Positions 36,983-46,504 of a stretch of 64,000 bases of DNA are shown here, piece after piece. Below the pieces are notes generated by a model that saw only the letters and a list, made by a program, of their open reading frames with translations, searched no databases and had not been told where the DNA came from. Positions within the stretch are counted from its first letter, which is position 1. Each line of letters opens with the position of its first letter. This DNA is from Candidatus Anammoxibacter sp. Its GTDB lineage: Bacteria > Planctomycetota > Brocadiia > Brocadiales > Anammoxibacteraceae. The stretch spans positions 62,001 to 126,000 of the forward strand of contig JAIQZQ010000114.1 in the NCBI GenBank assembly GCA_021777105.1. Direction: 5' to 3'. The translations under genes were made by a program, and so were the position numbers.

Positions 36983-38713
36983 CTAAAGATTATCTAAAAA
37001 TCCCACAAGTTTCCTGCTTCGTATAGGATGTTGTAGTTTTCTAACCGCTTTAGCCTCTATCTGTCTGACTCTTTCACGGGTGACTTTAAAAATCTTGCCA
37101 ACCTCCTCTAAAGTGTAAGTGTAACCGTTGCCGATGCCGTAACGGTACTTAATGATCTCGCGTTCTCTGAATGTAAGGGTATGAAGAACGCTCTCAATCT
37201 TGTCTTTAAGCATCTCCTGAGTCGCGGCGGTAACCGGCGATTCGGCGCGTTCATCTTCGACAAAATCTCCAAACGAGCTATCCTCGCTTTCGCCTACCGG
37301 CCTGTCCAAAGAGACCTGATGTCTTGAGATCTTCAACACGCGCTTTGCCTCTGCTATGGATATTTTTACACCTTTTGCAATTTCGTGGATTGTCGGTTCT
37401 CTGCCTTTTTCCTGAAGTAATTTCTTTGAAATGTTTCTGATTTTGCTCATAGTCTCAATCATATGAACAGGAATTCTAATCGTCCTTGCCTGGTCGGCGA
37501 TAGAGCGGGTAATGGCCTGCCTGATCCACCATGTGGCATATGTGCTGAACTTAAATCCCCTTCTATACTCATATTTGTCCACCGCTCGCATAAGGCCCGT
37601 GTTTCCCTCCTGAATAAGGTCGAGAAAGCTAAGCCCTCTGTTTCTATACTTTTTTGCGATGCTTACAACCAGCCTTAAATTAGCGCCGGAAAGTTTACGT
37701 TTGGCGATTTCGTGCTCTTTGGATAAAGTATCAATTAATTTAACCCTGTTGCTTATTACTTTTGGAGACTCTTTAATCTCCTCGCAAAGGGATTTTAACT
37801 GTTTTTTCAGCTCTTTTATATTTGAGCTATTAGCCGGCGTCAATTTTGTGCCGTCAATAACTTTGCCCAAAGACTCGACTTTATTAAGCTTGTCAAACAG
37901 TTTCTTCATCAACGCGTATATCTTCTTTGTGCGAAAATTAAGCCTCTCTACAAGTATTATAGACTTTCTTCTTCTTTTCCTGATGTCTCTTAATATCTTA
38001 ATCCGCTCATCCTGTGATACGCGGCCTTTTTGCAACTGCTCATAATCTTCATTATTCTTTTTAAGCAACGCGCGCAATCTGGTTTCATTTTCAGGAAATT
38101 TCTTTAAAACCTGCTCCCTATCCTCTTCGGAGAGCATATCGATTTTTAAAGTTCTTTCAAAAGGTATCTCCTCATTGTTTACATCTTCAATTATTTTCAG
38201 ACATGCGTTAAGTGAAATGTCGGACTCAAGCACCTTCTTTAACAATCTTTTTCTTGTAACCTCTATTCGTTTAGCCAACATTATCTCTTCAGCGCGCGAA
38301 AGCAACGGTATCTCCCCCATTTGTGTCAGATACATTCGCACCGGATCGTCTATTTTCTCAGATATCTCCAATACGTCAACATACCCTTCCTCGCCTTCTT
38401 CAGGTTCCAGAAATTCGTCGTCATCCGAGTCGCTATCGTCCTCTTCATCAATGCCGTCTTTTATCTCGCCCTCTATTTCATCCTCATCCAGATCGTCGTC
38501 CTTGCTTTCAATTCCGCCTTCTTTGTTTCCCGCGACAGCCACATCGACCAGTTCTATGCCTTTTTCATCAAGCATCATAAGGATATCGTCAATCTTACCC
38601 GGCGATTCAATTGTGTCTTCCGGCAGTGACTCGTTCAACTCTTCATAAGTCAAAAATCCCTGCTTTTTTCCCTTGGCAATAATGGCCTTAATTTTTTTTT
38701 CAAGCTCTTCCAT
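36983..38713 (-). CDS. rpoD: Primary RNA polymerase sigma factor, sigma-70
   Basis: 576 aa. Region 1.1 at the N-terminus ([14 protein letters not shown]), an acidic Asp/Glu stretch at 75-110, region 1.2 ([22 protein letters not shown]), a non-conserved helical insert, and region 2 with [26 protein letters not shown] and [15 protein letters not shown]. Region 4.2 ends in [17 protein letters not shown]. It recognises the TTGACA/TATAAT promoters seen across the window. 71 nt after dnaG. Confidence 0.96.
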   Translation of the reverse strand: MEELEKKIKAIIAKGKKQGFLTYEELNESLPEDTIESPGKIDDILMMLDEKGIELVDVAVAGNKEGGIESKDDDLDEDEIEGEIKDGIDEEDDSDSDDDEFLEPEEGEEGYVDVLEISEKIDDPVRMYLTQMGEIPLLSRAEEIMLAKRIEVTRKRLLKKVLESDISLNACLKIIEDVNNEEIPFERTLKIDMLSEEDREQVLKKFPENETRLRALLKKNNEDYEQLQKGRVSQDERIKILRDIRKRRRKSIILVERLNFRTKKIYALMKKLFDKLNKVESLGKVIDGTKLTPANSSNIKELKKQLKSLCEEIKESPKVISNRVKLIDTLSKEHEIAKRKLSGANLRLVVSIAKKYRNRGLSFLDLIQEGNTGLMRAVDKYEYRRGFKFSTYATWWIRQAITRSIADQARTIRIPVHMIETMSKIRNISKKLLQEKGREPTIHEIAKGVKISIAEAKRVLKISRHQVSLDRPVGESEDSSFGDFVEDERAESPVTAATQEMLKDKIESVLHTLTFREREIIKYRYGIGNGYTYTLEEVGKIFKVTRERVRQIEAKAVRKLQHPIRSRKLVGFLDNL

Positions 38714-38784
38714 CTTTAATTCCTTAGAGAGAAACCGATATAGTTTCAGTTATATAAATATTGCGCTTCTATAATCAGAAAGTT

Positions 38785-40698
38785 CTAATTCTTGCACAAT
38801 TTCTTATGCTTTCTTCTAAACTCCAACATTTTTTCGTCGTCGCCTTTGTGCTGCCTGTATTTTTTCCGTTCATTCAGGCGTCTGGCCAAAAGCGTGTTTA
38901 TATCCTCGTCCGTTTCCCCTTCCTCTGCGGCTTTTTCATCTTGCCGGGACTGCAACATTCGCGTTTTTATCTTTTCAGACTCTTTAAAACTCAGTTGTTT
39001 ATCAATATACTGTTTGCACTCTTTATAAGCCACGTCAAAGTCTTCATACGCGGGCTTTATGCTCACAATATCCGCCACCATTTTATGCAAATCAGATTCG
39101 TCGAAAATTGAAAACACCTCGCCACCGGCAATGCAGCCTTTAACATCAAATGTTTCAAACAGCCCTTTGCAAATGGTTCGCAAGCTTCCGTTTGAGAAAT
39201 GCTCAAGCTTTATTTCCGATTTAACAACAGGTATAAACTTGTTGTCATAAATCATCAGCCTTATCAACTCTTTTTCCACAAGACACGCGGCCTGCTTCCG
39301 CCTAAACTCTCTGGAATCCGCGTTATCCTGTCCCGAGAACTTGGCGGAACCTGAATATGCTTTTTCCGCAAAGCCTGTTTTGGCTGCCGCCCCCCTTGCG
39401 AAATTCTTATTAATTTTACTTAAATGAATCCGCAATTCAGACTCGTCAATCTTTATCTTTTCAGCAATGTCTTTTATCTGGACATTACGTTTGAGATTAT
39501 CCGGTATCTTCATCGCGGCGCTAATAATATCGTTAAAAACCTTTGTTTTGGAAGCAACGTTGCTTAACTCGCCCCGTTTCCCGGCAATGTTCAACTTAAA
39601 ATCAAAAAAGTCCGACGCAGATTCAACCCTATTCAGGAACTTGGCTTTCCCTTCGGAAACAATACATTCACATGGGTCAACCCCTTCGGGGAGTTGGACT
39701 ATTTTCACGTCAAACCCGCTTTCCATAAGCAAGCCAGCGCTTTTATCAGCCGATTTTATGCCGGCCGCGTCGGCGTCTAAAACCAACACTACCTGTTTGC
39801 AATACATCTTTAAGAGCTTGAGATGGTCGCCGGTCAGCGATGTCCCCATCACGCCGACCGCCCAGTCAATGCCGTTTTGATGCGCCATAACAACATCAGT
39901 GTACCCCTCCATCAGCACTGCTTCGCCGCGTTTCATGATAGAGTTTTTTGCTAAATCCAGACCGTACAGAATTCTCCGCTTGTTAAAAATGGGGCTTTCC
40001 GGCGAATTGACATATTTTGGCTGAACATCTTCAAGCGCGCGCGCTCCAAAACCGACCGCTTTGCCGGTCTCATTAAAAATGGGAAATATCAGCCTGTTAC
40101 GGAAACGATCGTAATACCCTTTGCCGCTTTTTCTTTTCAGGATTATTCCGGCGTTTTCAGAGTCGTTAACGTCAAATTTTTGAGACGCAGCCTCTTTAAG
40201 CGAAGCATCCCATGAATCCGGCGCGTACCCTATACGGAATTTTCTTACAAACTCTTCATTTATGCCTCTGCCGGTAATATACCGCCTTGTCGTTGCGGCC
40301 ATTTTTGAATTAAGCAAATATTTCTGATAAAAATCCGCAAAATACGCGTTAATCTCGATTTGACGGCTAATAACATCGTTAGTTTTCCCCTTTACAGAGC
40401 TTTTCGGAAGGACAATGTTTGCCCTGTTTGCTAGTAGCGTGGCTACTTCGGGAAACTTCATCCCGTTAACTTTCATAAGAAATGTAAAAACCGTGCCGGC
40501 TTCGCCGCAACCAAAACATTTGTAAAACTGCCTCTCCTGGTTTACGGTGAAAGACGGGGTCTTTTCATTATGAAATGGACAAAGGCCTATATAGTTTTTG
40601 CCTGTGTTTTTTAAAGCGACATGCTCGGATATTATCTGGACTATATCCGATGCCTGCTGAATCTCTGCAATCTTTTCTTGAGAAATGAGTTGGGACAT
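38785..40698 (-). CDS. dnaG: DNA primase
   Basis: 637 aa. CHC2 zinc domain with Cys40, His43, Cys61 and Cys64 (CPFH, then CFGCG), the catalytic core with the TOPRIM motif EGYTDVVMAHQNG and VLDADAAG, and a C-terminal DnaB-interaction region. Makes RNA primers for replication. It heads the dnaG-rpoD-zinc-ribbon unit, a reduced version of the macromolecular synthesis operon without rpsU. Transcribed from the consensus promoter at 40995-41022. Confidence 0.96.
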   Translation of the reverse strand: MSQLISQEKIAEIQQASDIVQIISEHVALKNTGKNYIGLCPFHNEKTPSFTVNQERQFYKCFGCGEAGTVFTFLMKVNGMKFPEVATLLANRANIVLPKSSVKGKTNDVISRQIEINAYFADFYQKYLLNSKMAATTRRYITGRGINEEFVRKFRIGYAPDSWDASLKEAASQKFDVNDSENAGIILKRKSGKGYYDRFRNRLIFPIFNETGKAVGFGARALEDVQPKYVNSPESPIFNKRRILYGLDLAKNSIMKRGEAVLMEGYTDVVMAHQNGIDWAVGVMGTSLTGDHLKLLKMYCKQVVLVLDADAAGIKSADKSAGLLMESGFDVKIVQLPEGVDPCECIVSEGKAKFLNRVESASDFFDFKLNIAGKRGELSNVASKTKVFNDIISAAMKIPDNLKRNVQIKDIAEKIKIDESELRIHLSKINKNFARGAAAKTGFAEKAYSGSAKFSGQDNADSREFRRKQAACLVEKELIRLMIYDNKFIPVVKSEIKLEHFSNGSLRTICKGLFETFDVKGCIAGGEVFSIFDESDLHKMVADIVSIKPAYEDFDVAYKECKQYIDKQLSFKESEKIKTRMLQSRQDEKAAEEGETDEDINTLLARRLNERKKYRQHKGDDEKMLEFRRKHKKLCKN

Positions 40699-40994
40699 AT
40701 GGCGTAAGATACCGTCATAACGGTGTTTATATAAACCGGGAAATAGCCGGAGATGTTTAACTAATGCGCGTCCCGTGGGAAAAATATATTAAAAAAAAAA
40801 CCGCAATTTTTTTTTGAAAACTATATTTACGGCAAACAATATTTTCAATAAAAAAACAACGGGTTTTCAATAAAAAGAGTGTTTTTGCGCGCCTTTTCAA
40901 TTGCTTAACATAATAAACATTTGCATGGACGGCGCAAAGTACTTTTCTTGTAACTCTTGAAATATCTCAATGTTATAAAAAATCAGAATATTAA

Positions 40995-41022
40995 ATTATA
41001 TCAAGTTTTGCATTTTTGTCAA
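40995..41022 (-). promoter_or_regulatory. Consensus sigma-70 promoter of dnaG-rpoD with direct repeats
   Basis: Minus strand: -35 TTGACA (41017-41022), 16-bp spacer, -10 TATAAT (40995-41000), both perfect. The plus-strand 11-mer TCAAGTTTTGC occurs twice, 19 bp apart (41001-41011 and 41019-41029), overlapping the -35: a possible operator. Leader about 290 nt. The rest of 40699-41290 holds no gene. Confidence 0.8.
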
Positions 41023-41290
41023 GTTTTGCAAAAAGCCGGATTTTGAACTTCGGCAAAACAGCCTGATTTGCCGTAACCTATTGAATTAAAAGCGATTAAC
41101 TAAAGACGCGATTTTTATTAAATTTCAATTTTTCGGGCATTTTCAGGCATGTTTAAAGTGGTTGTTTTATACATAACTTGCCGGTGGCTGACAACTTATA
41201 GAAATTTTTTATTAACAAAAAAAAAATATTGCCGATACATATATGGTATAACAACCACAGGACAACACAAGATGTATGGGTTTCGTAAAA

Positions 41291-41390
41291 ATATTTTGCG
41301 CAAAAAGCATATCGGGAAAAGTTTAGGGGTTGCCAAAAGAGCGGTGCGTCTCCATTTTCTCGATATGCTTTTTTTGCAAAAAATCGCGGC
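41291..41390 (-). terminator. Long hairpin downstream of the glycosyltransferase
   Basis: AAAAAGCATATCG plus GAAAA (about 41304-41322) pairs with TTTTC plus CGATATGC (about 41356-41375) around a loop of some 34 nt, then runs into A/T-rich flanks. It starts about 20 nt after the minus-strand gene's stop, so it is probably its terminator. Two overlapping open frames here are artefacts of the palindrome. Confidence 0.5.
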
Positions 41391-41409
41391 GAAACTTTTT
41401 GCGCCCGCC

Positions 41410-42747
41410 TTATTCGGCCTTAGCATCGGCCGATTCTTCATCATCGCCGGCTGACAACCCTCTTAAAACCGGCCTTCCAGTTGCCGCAAGCTTCTCAAGC
41501 AAGTCCGCGCCTGTAACCGCCGCATTGGTTTTAAGGTAAACGGATTGCAGGTTTTTAGCGCATTGCAATATCGTTTCGTCCGTCAAAACCTTTTGAACAG
41601 CGACACGCAAGCGTTTGGCTCTAAGTTTTGGATAAGGTATTCTTTCAGACACGCCGGCCACTGAACAGCGGCGGGCAACTTCATAAAGATCTTGCGAGAT
41701 AGGAATCACAACAGACGGCAAACCGTGATAGATACAATCCTGCGCAATGCCTTGCCCGCCGTGATGGACAACGGCAGTCGCGCGCAAAAGTATCTTTGAA
41801 TGCGGCACAAAACGCTCTATCCTGAAATTGGACGGAACGTTCTTAAATACCGATAAATCAGCCTCCTTGCCCACGCTCATTACAACATTATAAGGTTGAT
41901 CTTTTAACGCGTCCATCACAACATTGAAGAAATTCAGGCGGCGAAACGTTTGCAATGTGCCCAGCGTAACATAAATTACAGGCTTGTTGTCCGGCAAAGC
42001 ATCAATCCAGTCAAATGTATTATCCCCGTCAAAACTCTTTCCCCATGGAGCAGGGCCGATCAGGCGCATCTGTTCAGGCCAATCATAGCGTTTATATTCA
42101 AAACCTTCGCAAGTGGGGCTTAAAATCATATACGGCGAGAGGCAGCTCTCAATAGCGCAACATTTAACGGGATTTAAGAGAAGAGTTGAGCGATTATAAT
42201 TAAACATGCCGTCAAAACTCTTAAAATAGTTTTTATGAACGATTCTAAGCATTGAGTAAAAACTTTTTGTAAACGCGTTTTTAGCAGGCGGCAACCCCCA
42301 TGATGTAAAAGGGGGCGCGTCTTTAGTGTTTATCAAACCGGGCACTGAGCAATAAGTGGCCCACGGCAGTTTATAAACTTCCGCCATTTGCCCCCCTGTA
42401 AAGGTTAAAGAGTCCGCCACAATGACATCAGGTTTAAAATCTTTTACAATATTCAACATTGGGCCTATAGTCTCAAGGTTGACTTCGGCAAGCAGTTTAT
42501 AAAAATTTATATGACTTCGCATTCCGGTATATTTAAATGTTTTCATCGCCGCTTTGCTTGTCGCTTTGGCCAAGTTAGCCGGGCCGATTGGGAAGAAACT
42601 AAAGTTTTCCGATGTTGCCGCGTTTTCAAAATCCGCCCCCGTGGCGTAACCTATCGTGTGTCCGCGTTTTTTAAGCTCAGCCGCAACGGGCATAGTGGGG
42701 TTTATGTGGCCGAGCGCGGGTATTATTGTAAACAAAAATGAAGCCAT
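41410..42747 (-). CDS. Glycosyltransferase, UGT/MGT-like (GT1, GT-B fold)
   Basis: 445 aa. N-terminal acceptor domain (FTIIPALGHINPTMPVAAELKKRGH) and C-terminal nucleotide-sugar domain with VTLGTLQTF and the donor signature HHGGQGIAQDCIYHGLPSVVIPISQD. The family glycosylates lipids, sterol-like compounds or secondary metabolites. No membrane segment. It faces away from the epimerase/sulfotransferase genes across a hairpin-rich region. The acceptor is unknown; hopanoid or glycolipid glycosylation is conceivable. Confidence 0.88.
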   Translation of the reverse strand: MASFLFTIIPALGHINPTMPVAAELKKRGHTIGYATGADFENAATSENFSFFPIGPANLAKATSKAAMKTFKYTGMRSHINFYKLLAEVNLETIGPMLNIVKDFKPDVIVADSLTFTGGQMAEVYKLPWATYCSVPGLINTKDAPPFTSWGLPPAKNAFTKSFYSMLRIVHKNYFKSFDGMFNYNRSTLLLNPVKCCAIESCLSPYMILSPTCEGFEYKRYDWPEQMRLIGPAPWGKSFDGDNTFDWIDALPDNKPVIYVTLGTLQTFRRLNFFNVVMDALKDQPYNVVMSVGKEADLSVFKNVPSNFRIERFVPHSKILLRATAVVHHGGQGIAQDCIYHGLPSVVIPISQDLYEVARRCSVAGVSERIPYPKLRAKRLRVAVQKVLTDETILQCAKNLQSVYLKTNAAVTGADLLEKLAATGRPVLRGLSAGDDEESADAKAE

Positions 42748-43092
42748 ATGCTTTGTTTGAAAAAAATTTATGAGAAAGATTCTTAATTTATCGTCGCAAT
42801 TATATTCCCATAAGCTGCCAATTACAAATGTAAATTAATGCCATTATTTGCGAAAACAGGCTGTTTTCGCAAAATTTTATTGACACATTAGATAAAAGAG
42901 ACTAAAAATGTACCCTGTATGTGGCGCAGGGCACATTTTTAGCGTTTAAATATTGGCGCATAAATGAACACTGAACAGCTTGTCTGCTCTAGTGTGAATT
43001 ATGCCCGGGGGGCGAAATGAACACTGAGCAGCTTGCCTGCTCTAGTGTGAATTATCCTCGAAGTGGACAATAAAACAATTGGAGGAGTTTTG
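42748..43092. promoter_or_regulatory. Hairpin- and repeat-rich divergent regulatory region
   Basis: In order: perfect palindrome TTTGCGAAAACAG (42847-42859) with CTGTTTTCGCAAA (42861-42873); a plus-strand promoter with -35 TTGACA (42880-42885), 17-bp spacer and weak -10 TAAAAA (42903-42908); and a long hairpin 42902-42942 formed by CTAAAAATGT and ACATTTTTAG arms with an inner CCCTG/CAGGG. Two direct repeats of about 41 bp (from 42964 and 43017, 53 bp apart) each contain an ACACT-GAGCAG, CTGCTC-AGTGT fold-back. GGAGGAG at 43081-43087 sets the start of the epimerase. The early hairpin could attenuate transcription. Confidence 0.6.
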
Positions 43093-44124
43093 ATGGTGAA
43101 AAAGGTGTTGGTTACAGGTGGATGCGGTTTTTTGGGATCGCACGTGTGCGAATTTTACAGGCAAAAAGGAGCTGAAGTTATAGCGTACGACAGCATGACA
43201 AAAGGCGAGCTGAACAGAACGGGCTTTGCCGTTGATTCAGCGCGTGATCATAACATGAATTATCTCAAAGGCATCGGCGTTGAGATCGCAAGAGCCGATG
43301 TTTGCAATTTTGAAGAGCTGGCGGATAACGCCAACGGATGCGATTACATAGTGCATACCGCCGCGCAGCCGGCAATGACTATAAGCTGGGAAGACCCCCG
43401 CCTTGACATAAACACAAATGTAATCGGCACGTTTAACGTACTTGAAGCGGCCCGCAAGTTAAAAATACCGGTGGCCTGTTGCGCAACCATACACGTATAC
43501 GGCAATAAAATTAATGAAACTTTGAAAGAGACTGAGAAACGATACACCAGAGAGCCGGTGGGCATAGACGAGACGCACCCAACCCTTGAAGGCAAGATAA
43601 CGCCGCTGCACGCCTCAAAGGCTGCCGGAGACATATATGTTAAGGTATACAACGACACTTATAATGTTGATGCGGCCAGTTTCCGGCTAACAGGCATTTA
43701 CGGAACCCGCCAATTTGGAGGCGAGGACCACGGCTGGGTCGCAAATTTTGGGATTAGGAGCGTGATGGATTGGCCGCTTACCATTTTCGGCACAGGCAAA
43801 CAGGCCAGGGACATTATATACGCCACGGACATTTGCGAAGCGTTTGACGCCTTTTACCGCACAAGAAAACCGGGAATTTACAACATAGGGGGCGGCGAGG
43901 ACACTGTTTTGTCCTTGCTGGAATGCATTGATATACTTGAGGAGATAAACGGCCAAAAGCCAAACGTAAAGTTTGAGCCGGCGCGGCATGGGGATCTTTC
44001 GTACTTTGTTTGCGATATTAGCAAGGCAAGGCGCGAACTAAACTGGGAGCCGAAAATTAAACCTCGCCAGGGCATTGAAAAACTAATGGAGTGGATAAAA
44101 GAGAACAAATCCATCTTTGGATAG
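43093..44124 (+). CDS. NAD-dependent epimerase/dehydratase, CDP-paratose 2-epimerase-like
   Basis: 343 aa from the ATG at 43093, preceded by GGAGGAG at 5 nt; the frame opens at a GTG at 43063. Extended SDR nucleotide-sugar enzyme: Rossmann motif TGGCGFLGSH, VHTAAQPA, FRLTGIYGTRQFGGEDHGW and RDIIYATDICEAF. The overall pattern is closest to CDP-paratose/tyvelose 2-epimerases. At the usual YxxxK position the sequence is LHASK, so the catalytic Tyr is replaced by Leu. Lys is kept. Substrate unknown; context with a sulfotransferase and glycosyltransferase suggests surface glycan or glycolipid work. Confidence 0.82.
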   Translation: MVKKVLVTGGCGFLGSHVCEFYRQKGAEVIAYDSMTKGELNRTGFAVDSARDHNMNYLKGIGVEIARADVCNFEELADNANGCDYIVHTAAQPAMTISWEDPRLDINTNVIGTFNVLEAARKLKIPVACCATIHVYGNKINETLKETEKRYTREPVGIDETHPTLEGKITPLHASKAAGDIYVKVYNDTYNVDAASFRLTGIYGTRQFGGEDHGWVANFGIRSVMDWPLTIFGTGKQARDIIYATDICEAFDAFYRTRKPGIYNIGGGEDTVLSLLECIDILEEINGQKPNVKFEPARHGDLSYFVCDISKARRELNWEPKIKPRQGIEKLMEWIKENKSIFG

Positions 44125-44200
44125 ATAATCCACCGGCGCATTGCCGGCGCAAACTCAAACCACAACAAAAAGAGACATAAAATTACAAGACATCAATATA

Positions 44201-44232
44201 ATTGCGCGGCTATTTTTGAACAGCCGCGCAAT
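44201..44232 (+). terminator. Hairpin after the epimerase gene
   Basis: Perfect 11-bp stem ATTGCGCGGCT (44201-44211) with AGCCGCGCAAT (44222-44232) and a short TT tail. Probably ends or attenuates the epimerase transcript before the sulfotransferase. Confidence 0.6.
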
Positions 44233-44250
44233 TTCGATAACACACTATAA

Positions 44251-45210
44251 ATGACATCACCGGAAAACAAATCAGGCGATTCTGCTTATAGCGACCGGGA
44301 GATTGCCGACTTTAAGCCGGTATTTATAATCGGCCCGCACCGTTCAGGCACCACCATACTTTACAAACTCCTTATGGAGACAGGCTGTTTTAATGTCACC
44401 ACCGCGTTTCATGTGATAAATCACCGCCAATTGGCAAATATACACGCCGAAGGCAGGGAAAAACAAGCCAGGGACGAGCTTGAGCGGCTTTTTACAGCCA
44501 AGGGACTTAACGACAGGGAGTTTGATTCTATGAAAATAACTCCCGACATCCCTGAAGAGTACGCTTACGCTTTGGAATTCCAGGGGCGCACTCCCATGCT
44601 CACGGCAAAAAACCGCAAAAGTTTCACAAAGTTTTGCAACACAGTTTCGCGAATGCAAGACCCCGCAAAACCGTTGCTCCTTAAAAACCCTTTTGATGTA
44701 GTGAATTTTCTGGAGATTTACAGCATGTTTCCACATGCCCGGTTTGTGTTCATATATCGAAATCCGGCTGATGTTATCAACTCGCAAATGAAACTGATGC
44801 AAACCATCCTGAAAAACAGGAATGAATACGTAGCCCTTGTAAGCGAAGATTACCGGACCACGGTAAACAACCCGGCAAAACTTGCGTTGACAAGGCTTAT
44901 ATGCTCAGGCTATCTACCGTTTCTGTTTCGAACAATTTTCAAAAATGTCGCAGCCGCTTCAGATTACACACTGCAAAACATAGGCTATTTGGGCAACGCA
45001 AAGACCGGGCTTGCCTACCCGGAGCTATGCCGCGAGCCGGCAAAAACCGCGCGCCGGGTATTGGACTTTCTCTGTTTAAGCGAGGAATTGCCGCGAGATT
45101 ATGCTAGCCTAATTCAACCGCGAGAACGCAACCTCCTTGCGCAAGTGGCTAAAAAGCTGCCCGTAATTGAAAAGCGCAATAAAGAATACTGCCGAACATT
45201 TGGAGTATGA
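44251..45210 (+). CDS. PAPS-dependent sulfotransferase family protein
   Basis: 319 aa, soluble. The 5'-phosphosulfate loop is IIGPHRSGTTIL (about 26-37) and the 3'-phosphate site is RFVFIYRNPADVINSQM (about 167-183). The family transfers sulfate from PAPS to hydroxyls of sugars, lipids or proteins. The C-terminal SL-x-x-P-R-E-R-x-L segment is also common in bacterial members. No clear ribosome site before the ATG at 44251. It follows the epimerase at 126 nt; the acceptor is unknown. Confidence 0.85.
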   Translation: MTSPENKSGDSAYSDREIADFKPVFIIGPHRSGTTILYKLLMETGCFNVTTAFHVINHRQLANIHAEGREKQARDELERLFTAKGLNDREFDSMKITPDIPEEYAYALEFQGRTPMLTAKNRKSFTKFCNTVSRMQDPAKPLLLKNPFDVVNFLEIYSMFPHARFVFIYRNPADVINSQMKLMQTILKNRNEYVALVSEDYRTTVNNPAKLALTRLICSGYLPFLFRTIFKNVAAASDYTLQNIGYLGNAKTGLAYPELCREPAKTARRVLDFLCLSEELPRDYASLIQPRERNLLAQVAKKLPVIEKRNKEYCRTFGV

Positions 45211-45269
45211 GCGATTCCACGCCACCGGCGCCGCGAACCCTTAAAAATTTAGTAACTATTCAGCGTGGT

Positions 45270-45366
45270 TTACACACCACGTCCGCCATTAGGCTGCCAC
45301 CCCTCTTTTTAGAGGGGAAATTAAATCGGATTTATTTTCACAAAGTTCCCTCTAATAAGAGGGGAT
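45270..45366. repeat. Cluster of short hairpins before the IS1380 fragment
   Basis: Three short hairpins: GTGGT-TTACAC-ACCAC near 45265-45280, CCCCTC (45300-45305) with GAGGGG (45312-45317), and TCCCTCT-AATA-AGAGGGGA (45346-45365). They lie between the sulfotransferase and the transposase fragment and may include a terminator or element end. Confidence 0.45.
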
Positions 45367-45441
45367 TTAGCCTGCATTTCTCATCAAGCGACTATGCATA
45401 TAGGCGTAAATAAGTTATGAACAAATGTGAGGGGGTTGCAG

Positions 45442-45923
45442 ATGCAAACAGAGTGTTTAAGCGAAGAACTGTCATTTCAAGACTTATCTAAACGTAAAGT
45501 AGTAGCCAAATTCAATGGAAGATCAATAAGCACAGAGTCAGGAGCCTTGTTATTAAGAGAAGTAGAAAACGGTATCGGCATATTAAAATTATTTTCAGAA
45601 TGTTTTATAGATTACCGTAATGCGAACAAGATAGAACATAAATTAGAGGAATTGATTTCGCAAAGAATATATGGCATAGCGTTAGGTTATGAAGACTTAA
45701 ACGATCATGATAGTTTAATGACCGACACATTATTATCAGTGTTATGCAATAAAGCCGATCCAACCGGGCAGAATAGAAGGCGCGACGAAGATAAAGGCAA
45801 AGCCTTAGCAGGCAAAAGCACACATTGAATAGATTGGAATTAACACCATCAGATGCGACCAAAAAGAGTCCATATAAAAAGATAGTATATGACAAGTCTA
45901 AAATAGAGAAGTATTTTGGAAGG
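45442..45923 (+). pseudogene. IS1380-family transposase, 5' fragment, frameshifted
   Basis: The N-terminal part reads DYRNANKIEHKLEELISQRIYGIALGYEDLNDHD, then KADPTGQNRRRDEDKGKALAGKST, characteristic of IS1380 transposases (DDE type). A two-base CA duplication in ACACATTG near 45824 shifts the frame. In the other frame it continues TLNRLELTPSDATKKSPYKKIVYDKSKIEKYF and stops matching at about 45923. The remaining two thirds of the gene are missing. A GGGGG stretch precedes the ATG at 45442. Inactive. Confidence 0.85.
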
Positions 45924-46107
45924 ACTGACATAATAAGATGAACATGATCTCTTTGGATATTCAACTCTATCACTTCAACCAATACTTTTTGTTTACAAAG
46001 CGAATTTAACTGTTGCTTTGTAAATTCCACAATCTTACCTTCGGAAATCCGAAGTCGACATTTTGGACAAAACACAGTATAATATTCACATCCATACAGT
46101 GAATGTG
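45908..46107 (-). pseudogene. IS200/IS605 TnpA (Y1 transposase) N-terminal fragment
   Basis: Minus-strand reading gives SHSLYGCEYYTVFCPKCRLRISEGK, then VLVEVIELNIQRDHVHLIMSVLPKYF, the N-terminal half of an IS200-type TnpA with the HxH metal motif (HVH). The catalytic Tyr half is absent. The fragment is fused tail-to-tail with the IS1380 fragment: the bases at 45908-45923 encode KYF in both proteins. A hairpin at 46209-46230, on the upstream side, may be the element's left end. Confidence 0.8.
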
Positions 46108-46504
46108 ATAACTTTTTAAACTATTTACTCACTTTGCACAGCCCTTACTTTTAAACGCCTCTTAGAGAGACCCATTATAACCCCTTTTACGACAGAACCT
46201 CTTATTAAACCACTACCACAAGGCAGTGGTCTAAGCCGATTAATCAACGCAAAATTACGTTAGCCAAAAGTTATGTAATATTCATCAAACAGCAATGTAT
46301 AGATTGTTGTGTATTATAGGCCAAATTTCTATTAGGAAAGAAATTTGGTTCACCTTAACGATAAGTTTTAGCCATTTAGATATAGATTAAAGAATATTCA
46401 TTTTTTTATATAGAAATCCTCGATTTATGAGAAATAGAATATTTGGTTTATTGTTGAGAAAAACTTTAATTACTTAAATATGTTTAGGAGTTAAATAAAA
46501 AAAC
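46108..46504. other. Intergenic region with IS200-like end hairpin
   Basis: ACCACT (46209-46214) pairs with AGTGGT (46225-46230), with inner CC/GG. It resembles an IS200/IS605 end belonging to the adjoining TnpA fragment. Otherwise AT-rich; AGGAG at about 46488 serves the radical SAM gene. No other gene seen. Confidence 0.5.

Noticed and set aside
38175-38648. Ser-rich plus-strand frames opposite rpoD
   Set aside because: Antisense shadow of the acidic Asp/Glu-coding stretch of the sigma factor.
41149-41454. Overlapping plus and minus open frames downstream of the glycosyltransferase
   Set aside because: They arise from reading through a long palindrome and partly overlap the real gene; no conserved features.
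45207-45413. 68-aa plus-strand frame after the sulfotransferase
   Set aside because: It runs through several hairpins and has no homology signal.
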